Positions 24,500 through 37,511 of a stretch of DNA of 64,000 nt are shown piece after piece. Both the position numbers and the translations under genes were made by a program. The stretch is from Rhizophagus irregularis (taxonomy: Eukaryota > Glomeromycota > Glomeromycetes > Glomerales > Glomeraceae). How positions within the stretch are numbered: position 1 is the stretch's first letter; each line of letters opens with the position of its first letter. The notes under the pieces were generated by a model. That model saw nothing but the letters and a program-made list of their open reading frames with translations, did not search any database and was not told where the DNA came from. The stretch is from NCBI RefSeq assembly GCF_026210795.1, contig NC_089434.1, forward strand, positions 3,472,001 through 3,536,000, read 5' to 3'.

Positions 24500-24645
24500 G
24501 GGGAATCTTACCACACTACCTGTCACAATAGAAATAGTACTTTAAACGGGGTAGTACAGGTGACATATAATGCAGTGACAAATAGATGTCCGATGTCCTC
24601 AGTAAACAGGTCATCACGTGACGAAGTGAGTGTGGTAAGATTTTC
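24500..24645. mobile_element. Second MITE of the TCTTACCACAC family
   Basis: The left end GGGGAATCTTACCACACTAC and the reverse complement of the right end GAAAATCTTACCACACTCAC share the core AATCTTACCACACT. The right tip is the same as the left tip of the 16.1-kb copy (GAAAATCTTACCACAC). I find no target duplication here. The interior differs, as expected for a deletion-derived family. Confidence 0.7.
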
Positions 24646-24907
24646 TTGATAGATATATATATGGTGGCACCATACAAACATATCAAGACAAGATTGAATT
24701 TATTTTTTCGAATTTATCTCCGTGTGCTTCGCCTCACATTATTCTTCACAACCCCTTAAATTTTTTTGGGGTGAAAGGCTAAAATAAGGTTGGTCACAGA
24801 TGACTCATACGCCTCCTTAAAAAAAAAGAGTATTTATATCCATAGTAGTGGAGAGAAAAAAAAAATTTCTTTCTTTTCCCTTCTTCCTTTAAACTCTTAA
24901 AACTTAC

Positions 24908-25215
24908 CATTTTAAAGTTTTTGGAGAGACAAGATTGTTTCCTTTCCCAACACGACCAACTGATGGACCCATACGTCTCCATAAAGTGTTCTTCATACAA
25001 TTCTTCTCTTCTGCGCATAAAGTAGAATCTTCTTGTTGTTGGAGTTGTTTGCTAATAATTCCAATATTTCCTATCGTAACAACATTATCATTTCTTGATA
25101 GTTTCTTTTGTTCGTGTTCTTCATGTAATTTCTCTTGGCAAATATCAGGTTGTTTGTTATGAGAGGAAATATGATAGTTAACAGATGGGTTGCCAGAATA
25201 AGTGGCTGGTTCCAT
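24908..25215 (-). CDS. Hypothetical protein, first exon; paralogue at 47.7 kb
   Basis: ATG at 25,215 opens a polar, Gln/Glu-rich exon: HISSHNKQPDICQEKLHEEH, SKQLQQQEDSTLCAEE, then a Gly/Arg part and the end VSPKTLKW. Translation would stop immediately, but the end reads AAATG-GTAAGT, a good donor, so the exon probably ends at 24,908 and continues in a downstream exon I cannot fix (a TTTTAG acceptor near 24,785 is one option). The exon at 47,673-47,839 has the same ordering (QEKLREEH ... SKQLSQ ... VSPEILKW and the same donor). It lies upstream of small basic gene 2 on the same strand, as its paralogue does for gene 3. They could be one spliced gene or two. Function unknown. Confidence 0.45.
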
Positions 25216-25219
25216 TTTT

Positions 25220-27200
25220 TTTTTTTTTTTTTTTAAGAAAAAAAGGGAATTATATTTTTGTACAAAAAATTTTTAATAAAAATTTCGTTAAATAAAAAAT
25301 TTGTTTTTTTTTTAAAAAAAAAAAAAAAGCGGGAAATTATTTTAAAAATCAAAATTTTCTTTTTTTTGTTTCTGAAAAATTAGAACTTTTACCGTACTTT
25401 CAAAATAATGAAAAAATGAAAAAGGAACAAAAAAAAATTTTTAATAAAAAATTTCGTTAAATATAAAAAAAAGATTTGTTTTTTTTTTTAAAAAAAAAAA
25501 AATAACGGAAAATGTTTTTTCGTGATCGAATTATTTTAAAAAATCAAAAATTTTTTTTAAGCGTATCTCGTTTTTTTGTTTTTGAAAAATTAAAAACTTT
25601 TACCGATACTTTTAAAAAATAACGAAAAAATAAAAAAGGGATTTTAAAAAAGAAAAAAAATTCGTTAAAAACGTTAAAATCCAAAAAAAAAAAAAATGGA
25701 TTTTTTTTTCTGCTAAAAAAATTTCTCTTCGAAAAATCTTGGTATTTAAATGAAAAAAAATTTTTTTTTTTTTCCTGATCTACTGTGGTTTTCGTAAATA
25801 GTAAATAAATAAAATAAATAACGCGTAGAAAAAAAAAAAATTTTTTATTTTACAATTATACAATATACTGTGATTGTTAGGAGAATTTACTATTTTATTT
25901 TTTTTTTATTTGTATTTATTGTAAATTACAAAATATTTATGATGTGAAACCTGATGACTCAAAACCAAAAACCACTCATACACCAAATACGTACAACAAA
26001 AACGTAACAAGTGACAACAAATTACACCATTAAATCCGAGCTTATGACGAAATGACGAATTATTTTTTTCTTTGGCTAATAATATTTCGACTAAAAAAGT
26101 TTTTTTTTTTTATTCTACGATTATTTTATTTATCAAGTTATAAATTCATCACATTACTTTATTGTGAATAAATTGGGAACAAATTGGAATAAATGTGGAT
26201 ATAAATGCTTATTTATTATTCACATTATTTACGTAATGTTGTTTTTATGATTATTACAAATTCTGCGGATATAAATGTTTATTTTTTTATTCATGTAATT
26301 CATGTAATGATTATTACAAAATCTATATTTAAAATTTTTATTTCTTTTTTAATTATTAACTAATTATTTTTGAAAAAAAACGTACATATCGTATAAGGAA
26401 ATAAAAAAAAAGGGAAAACCGTAAAAGGAAAAAATTACAGATAACAATTAATAAAATGTTTCAGCTCTTTTATTATGATTTCTGACCGTTTGTTATTGTA
26501 CCATAAGTAGGGCGGGAAATTCCGTGTAATGCAAATGCAGTTTCAGTTTCAGGTGACTATCCGAGTGACTTAGTTCATTACAATTTCCTAATTAGGGATA
26601 TTAATATCATTTTACTATTAAGAGTTTTTCCCAAAATATTAGCTAAAATATGTATATTACATTTTTAGAATAAGAAAATTTTTTCATTCACGCTTATTAT
26701 TATTATTATTATTATTAGGATTGGTTTCAATTTTATTAATTTTATTAATTTTATTAATAGTATAAAGTACATTGATACATAATATACAGCCATTTGATCG
26801 GTCAGATTGTACCACGAACTTATCTAACTTATCTACATGTCAATTATCTAAGATAGAAAAGCGAACCAAGTTATACACAGACAATTAAATTTGTAAGCGA
26901 AACATAAAAGTTATTTTAGCTAAATTAAATTGGCTGAAGATATAATTATTACTAAATTCAGTTTTGTTTAAATTTCATCAAAAACTTATGGAAGAAAGGC
27001 AAATTTTCTTACAATGAAATTGATTGTCGCACGAATTTGCATTTGCATTTGCATAACCTAAATTTTAGTTCTTTATTTAACTAATATGTACATAAACAAA
27101 GATGAGAAAAAACAATGAGGTAATGAGTGATGACTTAAAGATGGCTTTGGTAATATTTGAAACGTTAAGTAATTAAATCATCTGAATTAAACGTAATCAA
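25220..27200. other. No gene seen; homopolymer-rich
   Basis: From 25,220 to 25,900 the sequence is dominated by A and T runs with two similar paragraphs (AAAATTTTTAATAAAAATTTCGTTAAAT... at about 25,264 and 25,434), a local duplication. (ATT)n lies at about 26,697-26,717. Nothing coding is supported. Confidence 0.5.
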
Positions 27201-27210
27201 CAATAAGGTG

Positions 27211-27438
27211 TTAGTACAACTTCCAAATATTAAAAAATGATTTACGGTTACAAATCGAGAAAATCGTTTTACGAGCAAATTTATAATAAAAATGTACATT
27301 ATCATGATTTCTGGTACATTCATATACGAAGAAAATTAATACCGGACTTATTAAGTTGAATTTCAATCCCTCACATGACCAGTTAATGTTATCAAAGCGA
27401 ATAACATCATGAAGACCTAAGCACCGAAAATCATACAT
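27211..27438 (-). CDS. Possible small gene or exon (75 codons)
   Basis: An ATG ORF starting MYDFRCLGLHDVIRFDNINW with unusually balanced composition for this neighbourhood. A T-rich tract with TTTTTTTAG, a plausible acceptor, lies just upstream of the ATG. It has no recognised domain, no paralogue in the window and no leader peptide. It could be chance. Confidence 0.25.
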   Translation of the reverse strand: MYDFRCLGLHDVIRFDNINWSCEGLKFNLISPVLIFFVYECTRNHDNVHFYYKFARKTIFSICNRKSFFNIWKLY

Positions 27439-27639
27439 TGAGAATGATAATTTTACTAAAAAAATATAAAAGATATTGCAAACTATTGACCTGTAAATTA
27501 TGCATATTATTGAGGAACCTCTAATTTTTATAATAAGGCTATTCCAAATAAAAAAAATATAATAAAAAAGAGATGTGAAAACTTAATAATCATCAAAAAT
27601 GTTAACTAGTTAAAATTGAGATATTCAATGCAGCAAAAC

Positions 27640-30600
27640 ATGATATAACTTAACTTTTTGGTAATAGTGACTTCATAACTTACATTCTTGTTCTCATAGT
27701 GCCATATTTGTAAATATTCTAAACTTATTCTGCCTTTTTTTCCTTTTTTTTGTTGTCATTATCCGCCTTTAATGAGAAAGTAAATTGCGTGTCACTGGAA
27801 ATCCAGATCTTTGGTATATTGTAGATGACGCTAAAATATATTGATATAATTGATGCACTCGATTATTACAGATAAGTTAGTTGTACATACCATTGAGCCG
27901 ATTGAGGTTTGTTTCCGCATCGATCATCCCAATAAAGAAAATTAATATAAAACAAAGGAGGAAGGTCACAGGGTCTGGGCAATGTCTGGGCACAATAAAT
28001 GAGGTAAAAGTTTTAAATTAAAGTTAAAAAAAAAAAAAAAAAAAATAAGGTCATATGTCGATTAAACATTCCCTTTTGAGATATCCATTTAGTATGACCT
28101 TTCAGGAAAGCATGATGCTTGTTAAAGTAGTATAGTTCTGAATTGAAAGGAGATTAATAATTGCAAAAAAAAAAAAAAAATTTTACTATGACGTTTCGTC
28201 AAATATAACTGAAAGTGAATAGTATAAACCTTAATAAAAAATAAAATCCTGCAGAATTTCGGATATAATATCGGCAAATTTTCGGATTGCTGCGAAGACA
28301 GACATATAGTCACATGTCGAAAGCTTTACTTAGAAATAAAGTATCAATATATTCGGAGAATACAGTGACATAATTTATATTTTATATTGAATCATAGTTT
28401 GTCGAATCATACCAAGTTTCTCAAGAAGTGATGTTTCGTTATTTTTTGAAATCTACTATAAGTGAAGGTTTGAATTTAATTTTTTAAAGGAAGACATTTT
28501 AGTAATAAAGAACAGATATGATGATCCATAATAATAATAATTTAAAAATTATTAGATATTATATAACAAGCGTTAAAAATATACTTGATTTTTCTTTCAA
28601 AATGAAATTGAATCAAATCTTGTGGTCTTTTTTTAGTATACGCCCTTTCTCCAACAAAGAAAAACTAGTAAAAAATAGTAAAGAAAAAAAAAATATTCGA
28701 AAGAGGTGAAGCAAAATCGTAGTAACCGTACATTTAAGAAAAAAACCAAAAAAAATGGGGAAATGGGGGAAATTTTATTTTGGTAATGCCAAAAAGAGAT
28801 TTTATTGTTTATATTTACGAGCAGATCTCTATACATATAAGCATATAAAGTTCGCTTTGGTTCACCACATACACCACATTGGAGGCCGCGTAAATAAATC
28901 GGGTAAGTATTTTTTTTATATATATATTTTTTTATATATATACATATATATATACATATACATATATAATGTATACATAAATATATATATATATATATAA
29001 ATATAAATATATACATATAATATACATATATAATGTATACATAAATATATACAGTATATATACATATATTAAATGTATACATAAATATATATATATTTTT
29101 TTTTTTAAAAAAAAAAGTTTAACTTAAACTATAATTTGTTTATGAATTATTTAAATCAATGCCCTCCATTTTTTATTTAAATGCGCGGGAACTTTTAAAA
29201 AAAGAAATATATATTTGCAGTAATTGGGTAAAAGTCATTGTTTCTTGGAAAATTTGGCACACCCTTTATTTTATCAACAATTTTAATAAATTTAATTAAA
29301 ATTTCCTTTCATCCTTCATTCATTCAAAAAATCGATTATCAATTACCAGAATTGATTATTGTTATTATTGAACTTTTATATTAACGAAATAAAAAAAAAA
29401 ATTTCCCTAAAACATATATTTTTGATAACGCAGGGATTGACAAAATTTTTAATTATGTAGCACAACTTTTTTGTTTTTGTAAAGGAGAAATTTCATGTAA
29501 AAAGAAAAAGGCGCGTAACTTTATCCTAACCTTTTCACCAATAAGAATTTAGGGTCAAGAGGATTATGGGCGTAAGGACCTGAGGCAAGCGCAAGGCAAA
29601 AAATTAATTGAACTTTATATCTGATATGGAAAAAATGGGTATAAATTTGCGATACGATTGTTACAAAGAACATTTCTTCAATTTCCTAAATAAAATTCCT
29701 TTTATTGTGATAATTTTTTACAATAAAACTTTAATATTTACATTGTAATTATTATAATTTTTAAAAAAGGACAATATTTTCTTTCCGATTCATTTATATA
29801 ATGTAAAAAGAAACTACTTAACAATAATTGGTCCGAAAATGGACGCACAAAAGATTTATCATGAATTTCTTTGGAGATTTGCCGATAAAAAGCTTTAACC
29901 ATACTCTGATATAAAATACTACAATATAACCGCAATAATGAAAACATGCGAGTGCCGAATTAATGATGAATTGTGATTATTTGTAACACACGTTAATGAT
30001 ATACTGTATATATAGTATTTTAAAAATATATTTGATATACAGTATTTGTTGTCAAAATGGCATTATTTATTATTCATGCGATAAATAATTTTTTTTTCGA
30101 TTTGATCAATTGAATTAATCGATAATTATAAAAAAAAAAAAAAATTTTCCTCTAAAAAATCTCGTTAAAGTAAGATCTCCACGTATAAATAAAAAAAAGT
30201 TATATTATTATTATTGTTGTTGTTATTATTATTATTATTATTATTTTAAAAAAAATTATTATTATGACATTCAAAATTCTTTATTATTATTATATATATA
30301 TATTTTTTTTTTTGTTATTGATGTTTCACAAAAAAATCAGTCCACTTTTTTTTTACATCATACATTGCCTCATATCGATTAGCTGTTTATAATAATTTTC
30401 CTACTTGTGCATTTATTCTAATTTTTTTTTTATTTCGGGACAAAAAAAACTAAAGTTCCGATGACAATTTCCTCCCAAAAGTGGAGTTCCCATGTCGAAT
30501 CTTGTAACCTGCATAATTGAACTAATTGAGATTGATTGACCTCCTTCTTTATGGAAAAGTTAAACAATAATAAAAAAAAAAATAAAATAAATAAAAAAAG

Positions 30601-33150
30601 AAAACTAGAAATTTTTCTTTAATTATCATAAAAAAAAAAAAAAAAAAAAAGTTCTAAGATTAGACAAACAGGTTTTTTTTTTGTTATTATTTTATTTACA
30701 TCATTAATTATGAATATGAATTCCGGTTGCAATAATTGCAAATTAAAATTACTGTATATACAAAAAAGCATGTATTACAAATACTCGCTCATCTTTAAAA
30801 GAACAATATAAATTTTTTTAACAAAGAAAAAAAGATAAAATAAAACAATTAGTAATGAATGCTCTAAAAAAAGAACGGTTTTTAAAAATAAGCAATTCAC
30901 TTTTTAAATAAAATAATACAAGGAAATCTTCCCAGGAAATCTTCCCGGAAATCTTTTAAGGAACTTTGATGATTCGATTTAAAATAAAAATCATACAAAA
31001 GTTCAATTTTTCGAACATTATAATAACACAATTAAATTCTTGTATAGATTTTTTTTAGAAGGCATAATTTTTAAATTACTAAAAGAAGAAAATAATAATC
31101 TATTTCAATTTATCATCGCATTATGCCTTTTAAGACCTAACTGCGACTTATGGTCGTCATATGAACCTGATGACACAATTCTTCACTAGACCTTATGATG
31201 ATAAATTTTTTTATCGCGCTATTCTTTGTTCCTTTAAACTAAACTATTTTTAATATTAAATATGATGTTATATTATTATTCATGTTTTCACTAATATTGT
31301 CTTTTCGCGCGATCGGTCAAACTCCGAATTGTGTGTATCATTGCTAATACCAATCAATTGAATTTTTTTTTGGTGGTGTCACCCGTTACACTTATTACAT
31401 TTATTTGAAAAATGAAAAAGGAAAGAACCGTTAATTTATGGAATTGAAATTCCGTTTTCGTTGTCTTGAAATAATAACTTATTTAAAAAAATGTGACCGA
31501 ATTTTAAAACAAAGAATTTTTTTTTTTATTAATAGATTTATTTATAATAGAAATTTCTAGAGATACTTTTTTTTTTTATTGTTATTTTTTATTTTTATTA
31601 ATATTATTAATAAAAATACGAATTTTTTTTTTTATTTTTTATTTTTTATTAAATTAGGTTGTAAATGAGTGAATAAAAACTAATTGGGTTTAAGGTTAAT
31701 TTTTTTTTTTACGGGATTAGGTCACTAATGTTACACCAATAGCTATAATAGATTAGTATCAAATACACGAGGTAAGACAAAGAAAATAGTATAACAAGTA
31801 TTTTTAATAAACGTGCTATAAAAAATGCCCAAAATGTTAAAAATTCTAAATTTCTTCTTATTATTTAACGGACTTTCTTGCACAAAATATAATTTTTTTT
31901 TTTTAAAAAAAAATGGGTGTTAATACTGAATAGTGAACAAATACAGACAAAAAGCTCGAAACATACTATACTGGACAACTATTTCAAAAAAAATTGTTTC
32001 ATCAAAAAAATATTAATACTGCTACTGTAATTATACTAGAAACATTAGCGAGCAACGCTAAGAGAATAGTATAATTCTCTGGTATTGCGAAACCTTCTTT
32101 AAGCGAAAAACGCCTTTGGTCAGATTAGGAAAGTTGTATGCAGAGGTGATACAAATCACGAGTTTTTTATTGCATTGTCAAAATGTCGTTAATATGGATA
32201 TTTATGAGGAATAAACGTTTTATGATGATGTAGTATAGATCCATTCCATCAATATCATGTATGTATATTGTATACACAGGTGGATTACAAAGTTCAAACG
32301 ACAAAGAGAACCTCCTTTGCATGTTGAGAGAAGCGTTTTAGTTTATGGTACCCGTAGTTTTCTGAGGAGTGACAAAAGATATATCTGTCGAACCGCTTTT
32401 ATTATGGTGGAGATACATTCATTAAACCAATTGTGAAGAACTGTCCTTAATATCAAAGTTTTGACAATGATTTGACGATAACATTATGAATCAATAATAA
32501 TACCAACTTTTTAAGGGTGGATCAAAATGTATTACGTGAACACTTATGAAGCAATTAGACTATAAGACTAATCCATTAGTGGCTAATAGTATTTACATAT
32601 TATCTTGTACGGCTGATCAGATTGCATCATCAATCAAAGTTTCTGGTTATTTGTCTGAATAGTTGTTTTGCTTCAAGTCTATTTATGGTACTTAGTACAA
32701 GGTCAGATAATTTATGGTAGTTAAAAACTTGTGAAATCAAAAAAAACAATGGGATGTGGAGACAAATTGGTTTATGTGTAACAGGTAACTTTTGATCCTG
32801 ATGATTCTCCATTTACTGTACAATCCTGAAGGTTTCATTAAGGTATCAGATATGATTTTTATTGTGAAAGTAAAGTATGCATTAAAGATAGTTTACCTGT
32901 TCCACTGGTTCTTCTGAAGATATAATTAAATTACGCTACGTCCAATAGCACTTTCAAACAATAACGATATTATTTCTCCTGGCCAAGTAACGCTTCAAAC
33001 AATAAACTGAAAGGTAAATATGATTAAGATCTAATATATCAAGTAGTTATCATGGTTCGTTTAATACAATTGTCAACTATAGGTCAGCTAATATTCATCC
33101 TCTTCCACAACGAAACTATAAGTAAGGATTAAAGAAAATTGGGCGATAAC
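27640..33150. repeat. Segmental duplicate B
   Basis: Collinear with C and, in part, with A and D. Left anchor TTCATAACTTACATTCTTGTTC...TTTGTAAATATTCTAAACTTATTC (27,670-27,730) matches 49,245-49,310 and 58,825-58,855. The stretch 27,820-27,935 (ending CATCCCAATA) matches 58,985-59,083. 28,350-28,690 matches 59,655-60,010. Later anchors are given under A. Conservation is patchy, often in non-coding parts. Confidence 0.65.
28900..29100. repeat. TA-rich microsatellite
   Basis: (TA)n, (ATATAC)n and a twice-repeated ATAATGTATACATAAATATATA. The long ORFs read across it (up to 149 codons on the minus strand) are Ile/Tyr-repeat artefacts. Confidence 0.85.
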
Positions 33151-33160
33151 ATCACAATTA
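32785..33160 (+). pseudogene. Remnant of the kinase-type gene in duplicate B
   Basis: From TTTGATCCTGATGATTCTCC (32,790) to about 33,160 this aligns by eye with 52,690-53,150 in duplicate C, where kinase motifs are readable. Shared words include ACCTGTTCCACTGGTTCTTC and GAAGATATAATTAA. Here frames are broken throughout and homology ends where a different sequence starts (about 33,165). Confidence 0.45.
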
Positions 33161-33164
33161 AAGG

Positions 33165-33900
33165 TGGTCTTACGTTCCCGTCGGTCCCACTCGGTCCTGA
33201 GCGGTCTTTGGAATATTTGGAAAAGTAACAGCAACTGCGCCTTAAAACTTTGTGGTACTGTAGAACAGATTGAGGACTAATAAACAGCAAATTTTGGTCT
33301 TGATCCAATAAACCGTGCAGCGTCTAAGGAATAAAATGCCATGTTTCCCGGTCTTTTATGATTTTTACCAGTAATGATCTTAGGAAAAGTAGGATCAAGC
33401 CACTTTGCGGTCTTTCACTGTGCTACAAAATTTCAAGAGTACAAATATTGTTATTTTCCCAAAGACCGGCCTGAATAAAAAAGACCGAAAAGCTACTGAT
33501 TATCTTTAATCATAATGTTTATTTGATTTAATATTATTAATTATCCATCAAATATACAAGAAGTTTTAATATGTGGGTAACTATGTTCGTTTCTATTAAA
33601 AAATTTACGTGAGTGCATATAAGAATTGATGCTCTTCATCAAGGACACATTTATGGCGTGATTTATCAGATAAAGAAAGTAGATTATTAAGCCTATATAC
33701 TGTAATCCTGCTGCTGCATTAAAATGTCTTTGTTTTTTTTATTGAGCGTAATTTTTGCTGCAATTGTAATCAAGTTTCATAGTATTCTAGTGATAGATCC
33801 ATCATCGCGTATAATTAATTTAATTAAAGTCAATTAGTAGATGCAGCTTGATACCTTTTATCAATTTAACATCATTTAAGTTGTCTTACAAAATTAAAAT
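33165..33900. other. No gene seen; G+C-richer segment of unknown nature
   Basis: 33,165-33,490 is richer in G+C than its surroundings, with repeated GGTCTTT and CGGTCCT/CCCGGTCTTT words, but no clear inverted ends or ORF. It replaces the expected second half of the kinase gene seen in duplicate C. Confidence 0.35.
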
Positions 33901-35801
33901 TTATAAAAATGGAATTCTATTTAAAAAACCATTATTACAAGAGTCATAAATCTTTTAAATCATCATTTGAATTTACATATATAGGACTAAGGGAATTATT
34001 AGTATTTTTTTATAATAACTTACTTATCTTCATTTTATATTTATTCAGAATGAAATTTTTTAGTTGTAAAAAATCTATTTTTTGCAATTAATATTATATA
34101 TCATAATAAATAAATTTACTTTATAAATAAATTACATATATGCTTACAATTAACTATTAGAAGTAATACTAATCAAACTCAAATTTTTTAACTAAAAGTT
34201 GAAAAATTCTATATTTCTACCAATATTAATCTATTTAAAATGATTTTATTACTATTTGATTTATTTTTATTAAAATAAATTTAATAATTTATTTGAATAT
34301 TTTGTTGATCCCTAATTGTTAAAATATTATTTGTTTAATTTATTATTATTAAAAATTTTAAAGATGTTTTTTTTTGATTAATTTTTTGCAAATTATCTAA
34401 TATAATAAATAATTTATTATTATACAATACAATAAACATATGTTATAAAGAAAATTTATATAATACTCATCATATTATTAACAACTAATTAAATATAATT
34501 TATTAATAAATAAATCTTATTCTTATATATAAAAATATCCTAAAAATTATGATTTTTTTTAAACAATACTAAAAAAACTCGAATCTGATTTTATATAAAC
34601 TTTATAATAAATTCTAGTTTCAAATATATAAAATTATATTAACTTTTTGGTTTTAAATTTTACTATTTTGAAAACCAGTGATTAGATTTTAATAATTTTA
34701 AACTTATTAGATTTTTTTATTAAAATAAATATTTTGATATTTATTTTTATCTTTATAGGTATAATATTATTAATCAAGGTATTTCATTTTAAAATTTTAT
34801 TATATGAAATCTGAATTATCTTAATATTATTTAGGATTTTTTTTTTATCAATCATATAATACTTATATTATAAGTATATACTGTATTTATCCAAAAATAA
34901 GCAACAACTTTTTTGCATGTAATGCAAGCCAAGATTTAGTAATGTACTAATGTAAACCAAAAATACTATCATATCTGCCGATTTGCAGAATTTGCCGATC
35001 ATCAGTTATGTGGCACAGTACCAATTAAAATCGATCAAAACCCGTTCCTACATAAGAAAAAATATCAAAAAATATATAAAAAAACTTTTAAGACCTCTTC
35101 CAAAATATTTGCCTCTTTAACCCGAAGCCAGTAGAAGGAGTTTCTAGAAAAAAAAGGAAAAAAATATTATAAAGTTAGTTTATTAAAAAAAACAAAAAAA
35201 AACTTTACAAAATTCAGAATATTTAATGATTTAACGAAAAAAAATTAACTGAAAAATAATTAATAATAAATATCAAATAAATTTTAATTAAACAACTAAT
35301 CAATACATAATCTAAATTCACTAAAACATTGTTATTAATATTTAGAGGTATTTATTTATTGAAAAGATTTTTTTTGAATAATTTTGCTTTCTAAATAAAT
35401 TTTTCTATAAACTATAAAAAAAAAATAAAAAAACAGCTTCAAGTTGTATCTAATATAAAATAATTACAAATATACTTGCAAAAATTCTCAACTTACTTGA
35501 TGTAAAAACTGTTTGAAAAGTTGATGGGGAAGTTGATGGAAAGTTTAATAGGGAGTTTACGTTTACGAAAGAAAAAAATTTTTTTAATGCTACTTTTTAT
35601 TGAAGTAATTTCTTAATATCTGTCATATGATCATGTAACACAAGCGTGATCATTTTTGCAAAACTTAATTTACCTAATTTTTATTAAATTATTGTCAAAT
35701 TCCTTAATTTAGACGAATTTTATTAATTCTGCAGATCGGTGGATATGTAATTTTGTTTATATTATTTATTTTCAGAAGTTGCTTATTTTTTGATAAATAT
35801 G

Positions 35802-35946
35802 ATATACTGTATACTTCTGATATTAAGCACCCCTGAAAATAAGCACCCCTGGCCAGAATTATGAAAATTTTGGGCTACGTTATGCTGTTGCTGGCCAGCA
35901 TTACGGTCAAAAAAGGTGCTTAATTTCAGAAGTATATGGTATATAA
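35802..35946. mobile_element. MITE with ATATAC..TATACTTCTGA ends
   Basis: The left end ATATACTGTATACTTCTGAT (35,803 on) continuing ATTAAGCACC matches the reverse complement of 35,915-35,945 with three differences. The interior holds GGCCAGAATTATG and GGCCAGCATTACGG. TA-rich tips and absence of an ORF suggest a Tc1/mariner-type MITE. Confidence 0.7.
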
Positions 35947-36783
35947 TAATATTATTAATTGTATAAAATTAACAAAAAATATAAGTATTAAAAAAATCTA
36001 AATAATTAGTAAAAATTATTAAAAATTATTTTATTTAATATTTAAATTAATAAGAATTTGCTATTAAAATCTTATATAATCAATTCTTTTATAAGTATCT
36101 TCTATATAAGAATTCTTCTTTATAAAGCACATATTTTTGGTTCTGATTTTTTTATATATAAAATACTTCTTTTATAATCATTTTATTAGTTATAAGTACA
36201 ATTACACCAATTGTTAATTCTGTATTATAATAAATAAATATAAAATTCCTCTGCATAAATATATAAACTACATAATTTTATAAAATAACCAATAAGATAT
36301 GTGTTATATAATCTGCACTTTGAATTTAATGTTAGGAAAAGTTTTTATTTTCAAAATTTCCATAATATTTTTAATAGTAAATAATTTTAAGTATATTTTA
36401 CATTATGAAATATTTTGTAATATTTACATACATAGTCATATTTATTTATATATGAAAATACTGAATTAATACCCTTACTAATATGCATATCTTATTATAA
36501 TCACACTATTGAGTAGTTCTGAAGAGTATGACAAAAAAGTTTAAATAAAAAAAATCTAAAATATAAAACTAATAATTTTAAATTTTACAAATAACTTAAT
36601 TAAAATTGATATTATTAATTACTATTTTTAAATTTTGTATGTTTTATTATATAATAAAATGACAAATTGATAAAAAAAATAATTTGTATAAATTAATATT
36701 ATTAATATTATTAAATTAGTAATAATATATTTTTTAAAACAATAAATACTTATTTATATATAAAATTTTTTTTTTATTTAATT

Positions 36784-36970
36784 TACAGTCTAACCTCAAT
36801 ATACCAATATTCGATATACTGATATACTATTAAAAATTTGATATACTGATAAAATTTTATTTTCCTACAATATGTAAGGACATATAAATATCGGTATAAC
36901 TTTAATATAACAATACTTCCTAAAAATTTTATATATGCATAATATATCATTATAAAAAGATTTGACTGTA
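36784..36970. mobile_element. pogo-like MITE (TACAGTC ends)
   Basis: The ends TACAGTCTAACCTC and the reverse complement TACAGTCAAATCTT are flanked by TA (36,784-36,785 and 36,969-36,970). The interior repeats GATATACTGATA. CAGTC tips at a TA target are typical of pogo/Tigger-derived MITEs. Confidence 0.65.
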
Positions 36971-37511
36971 TATTGAAAATAGATTTTATATTTCTAGAAA
37001 TATTTAAAATTTAAAAAAAAATATTTTTAAAAAACTTACTAAATTGAAATTTAAACTGTTTTTATAAAAAAAAATAAAAAAATATATTGTAAAAAAAATT
37101 AATTTTGTAAAACATACTAAAATTCTATTATAAATAATTAAAACTTATAGTTAGTTTTACAAAAACCAGAATTAGTTTAAATCAAATCAAATAAGACTAA
37201 AAATAATATTTTTAAAAATCTTTAAAAATCCATAGATCCTTAAAAATTTTATAAAATTTTTTTAAAAATAGAAATGATTTTTTAAAAATCCTTACAAATT
37301 TAATTAAAGAAAATCTTTAAAAATTCTAATTTTTAAAATATTACTAATATTAAATTTATTATTTGAAATAAACTTTTTTTATAAATTCAGAATTTTAGAT
37401 TTTTATTTTTTTTAAATTTAGTTCATAATTGATTTATAAATTTTCCAAAAATTAATTTTGCTAATTTTTTTTTAATTATTACTTATTTGTAAAAGTTATT
37501 TTTTCTATATG

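Larger units (their letters stand above)
33900..37511. other. Extremely A+T-rich block, left part
   Basis: Almost G- and C-free sequence with no supported gene, interrupted by two miniature elements (35,802-35,946 and 36,784-36,970). The 60-codon ORF at 33,909 is Phe/Lys/Tyr/Leu-rich, as expected by chance in such DNA. Confidence 0.6.

Noticed and set aside
28633-29082. 149-codon minus-strand ORF and 81-codon plus-strand ORF
   Set aside because: Both read through TA-rich microsatellite DNA; the proteins are Ile/Tyr repeats with no other support.
29738-29947. 69-codon minus-strand ORF, considered as an HMG-box gene
   Set aside because: Some Ser/Lys/Phe pattern, but the HMG-box aromatic and Trp positions are missing and the A and C counterparts are not open.
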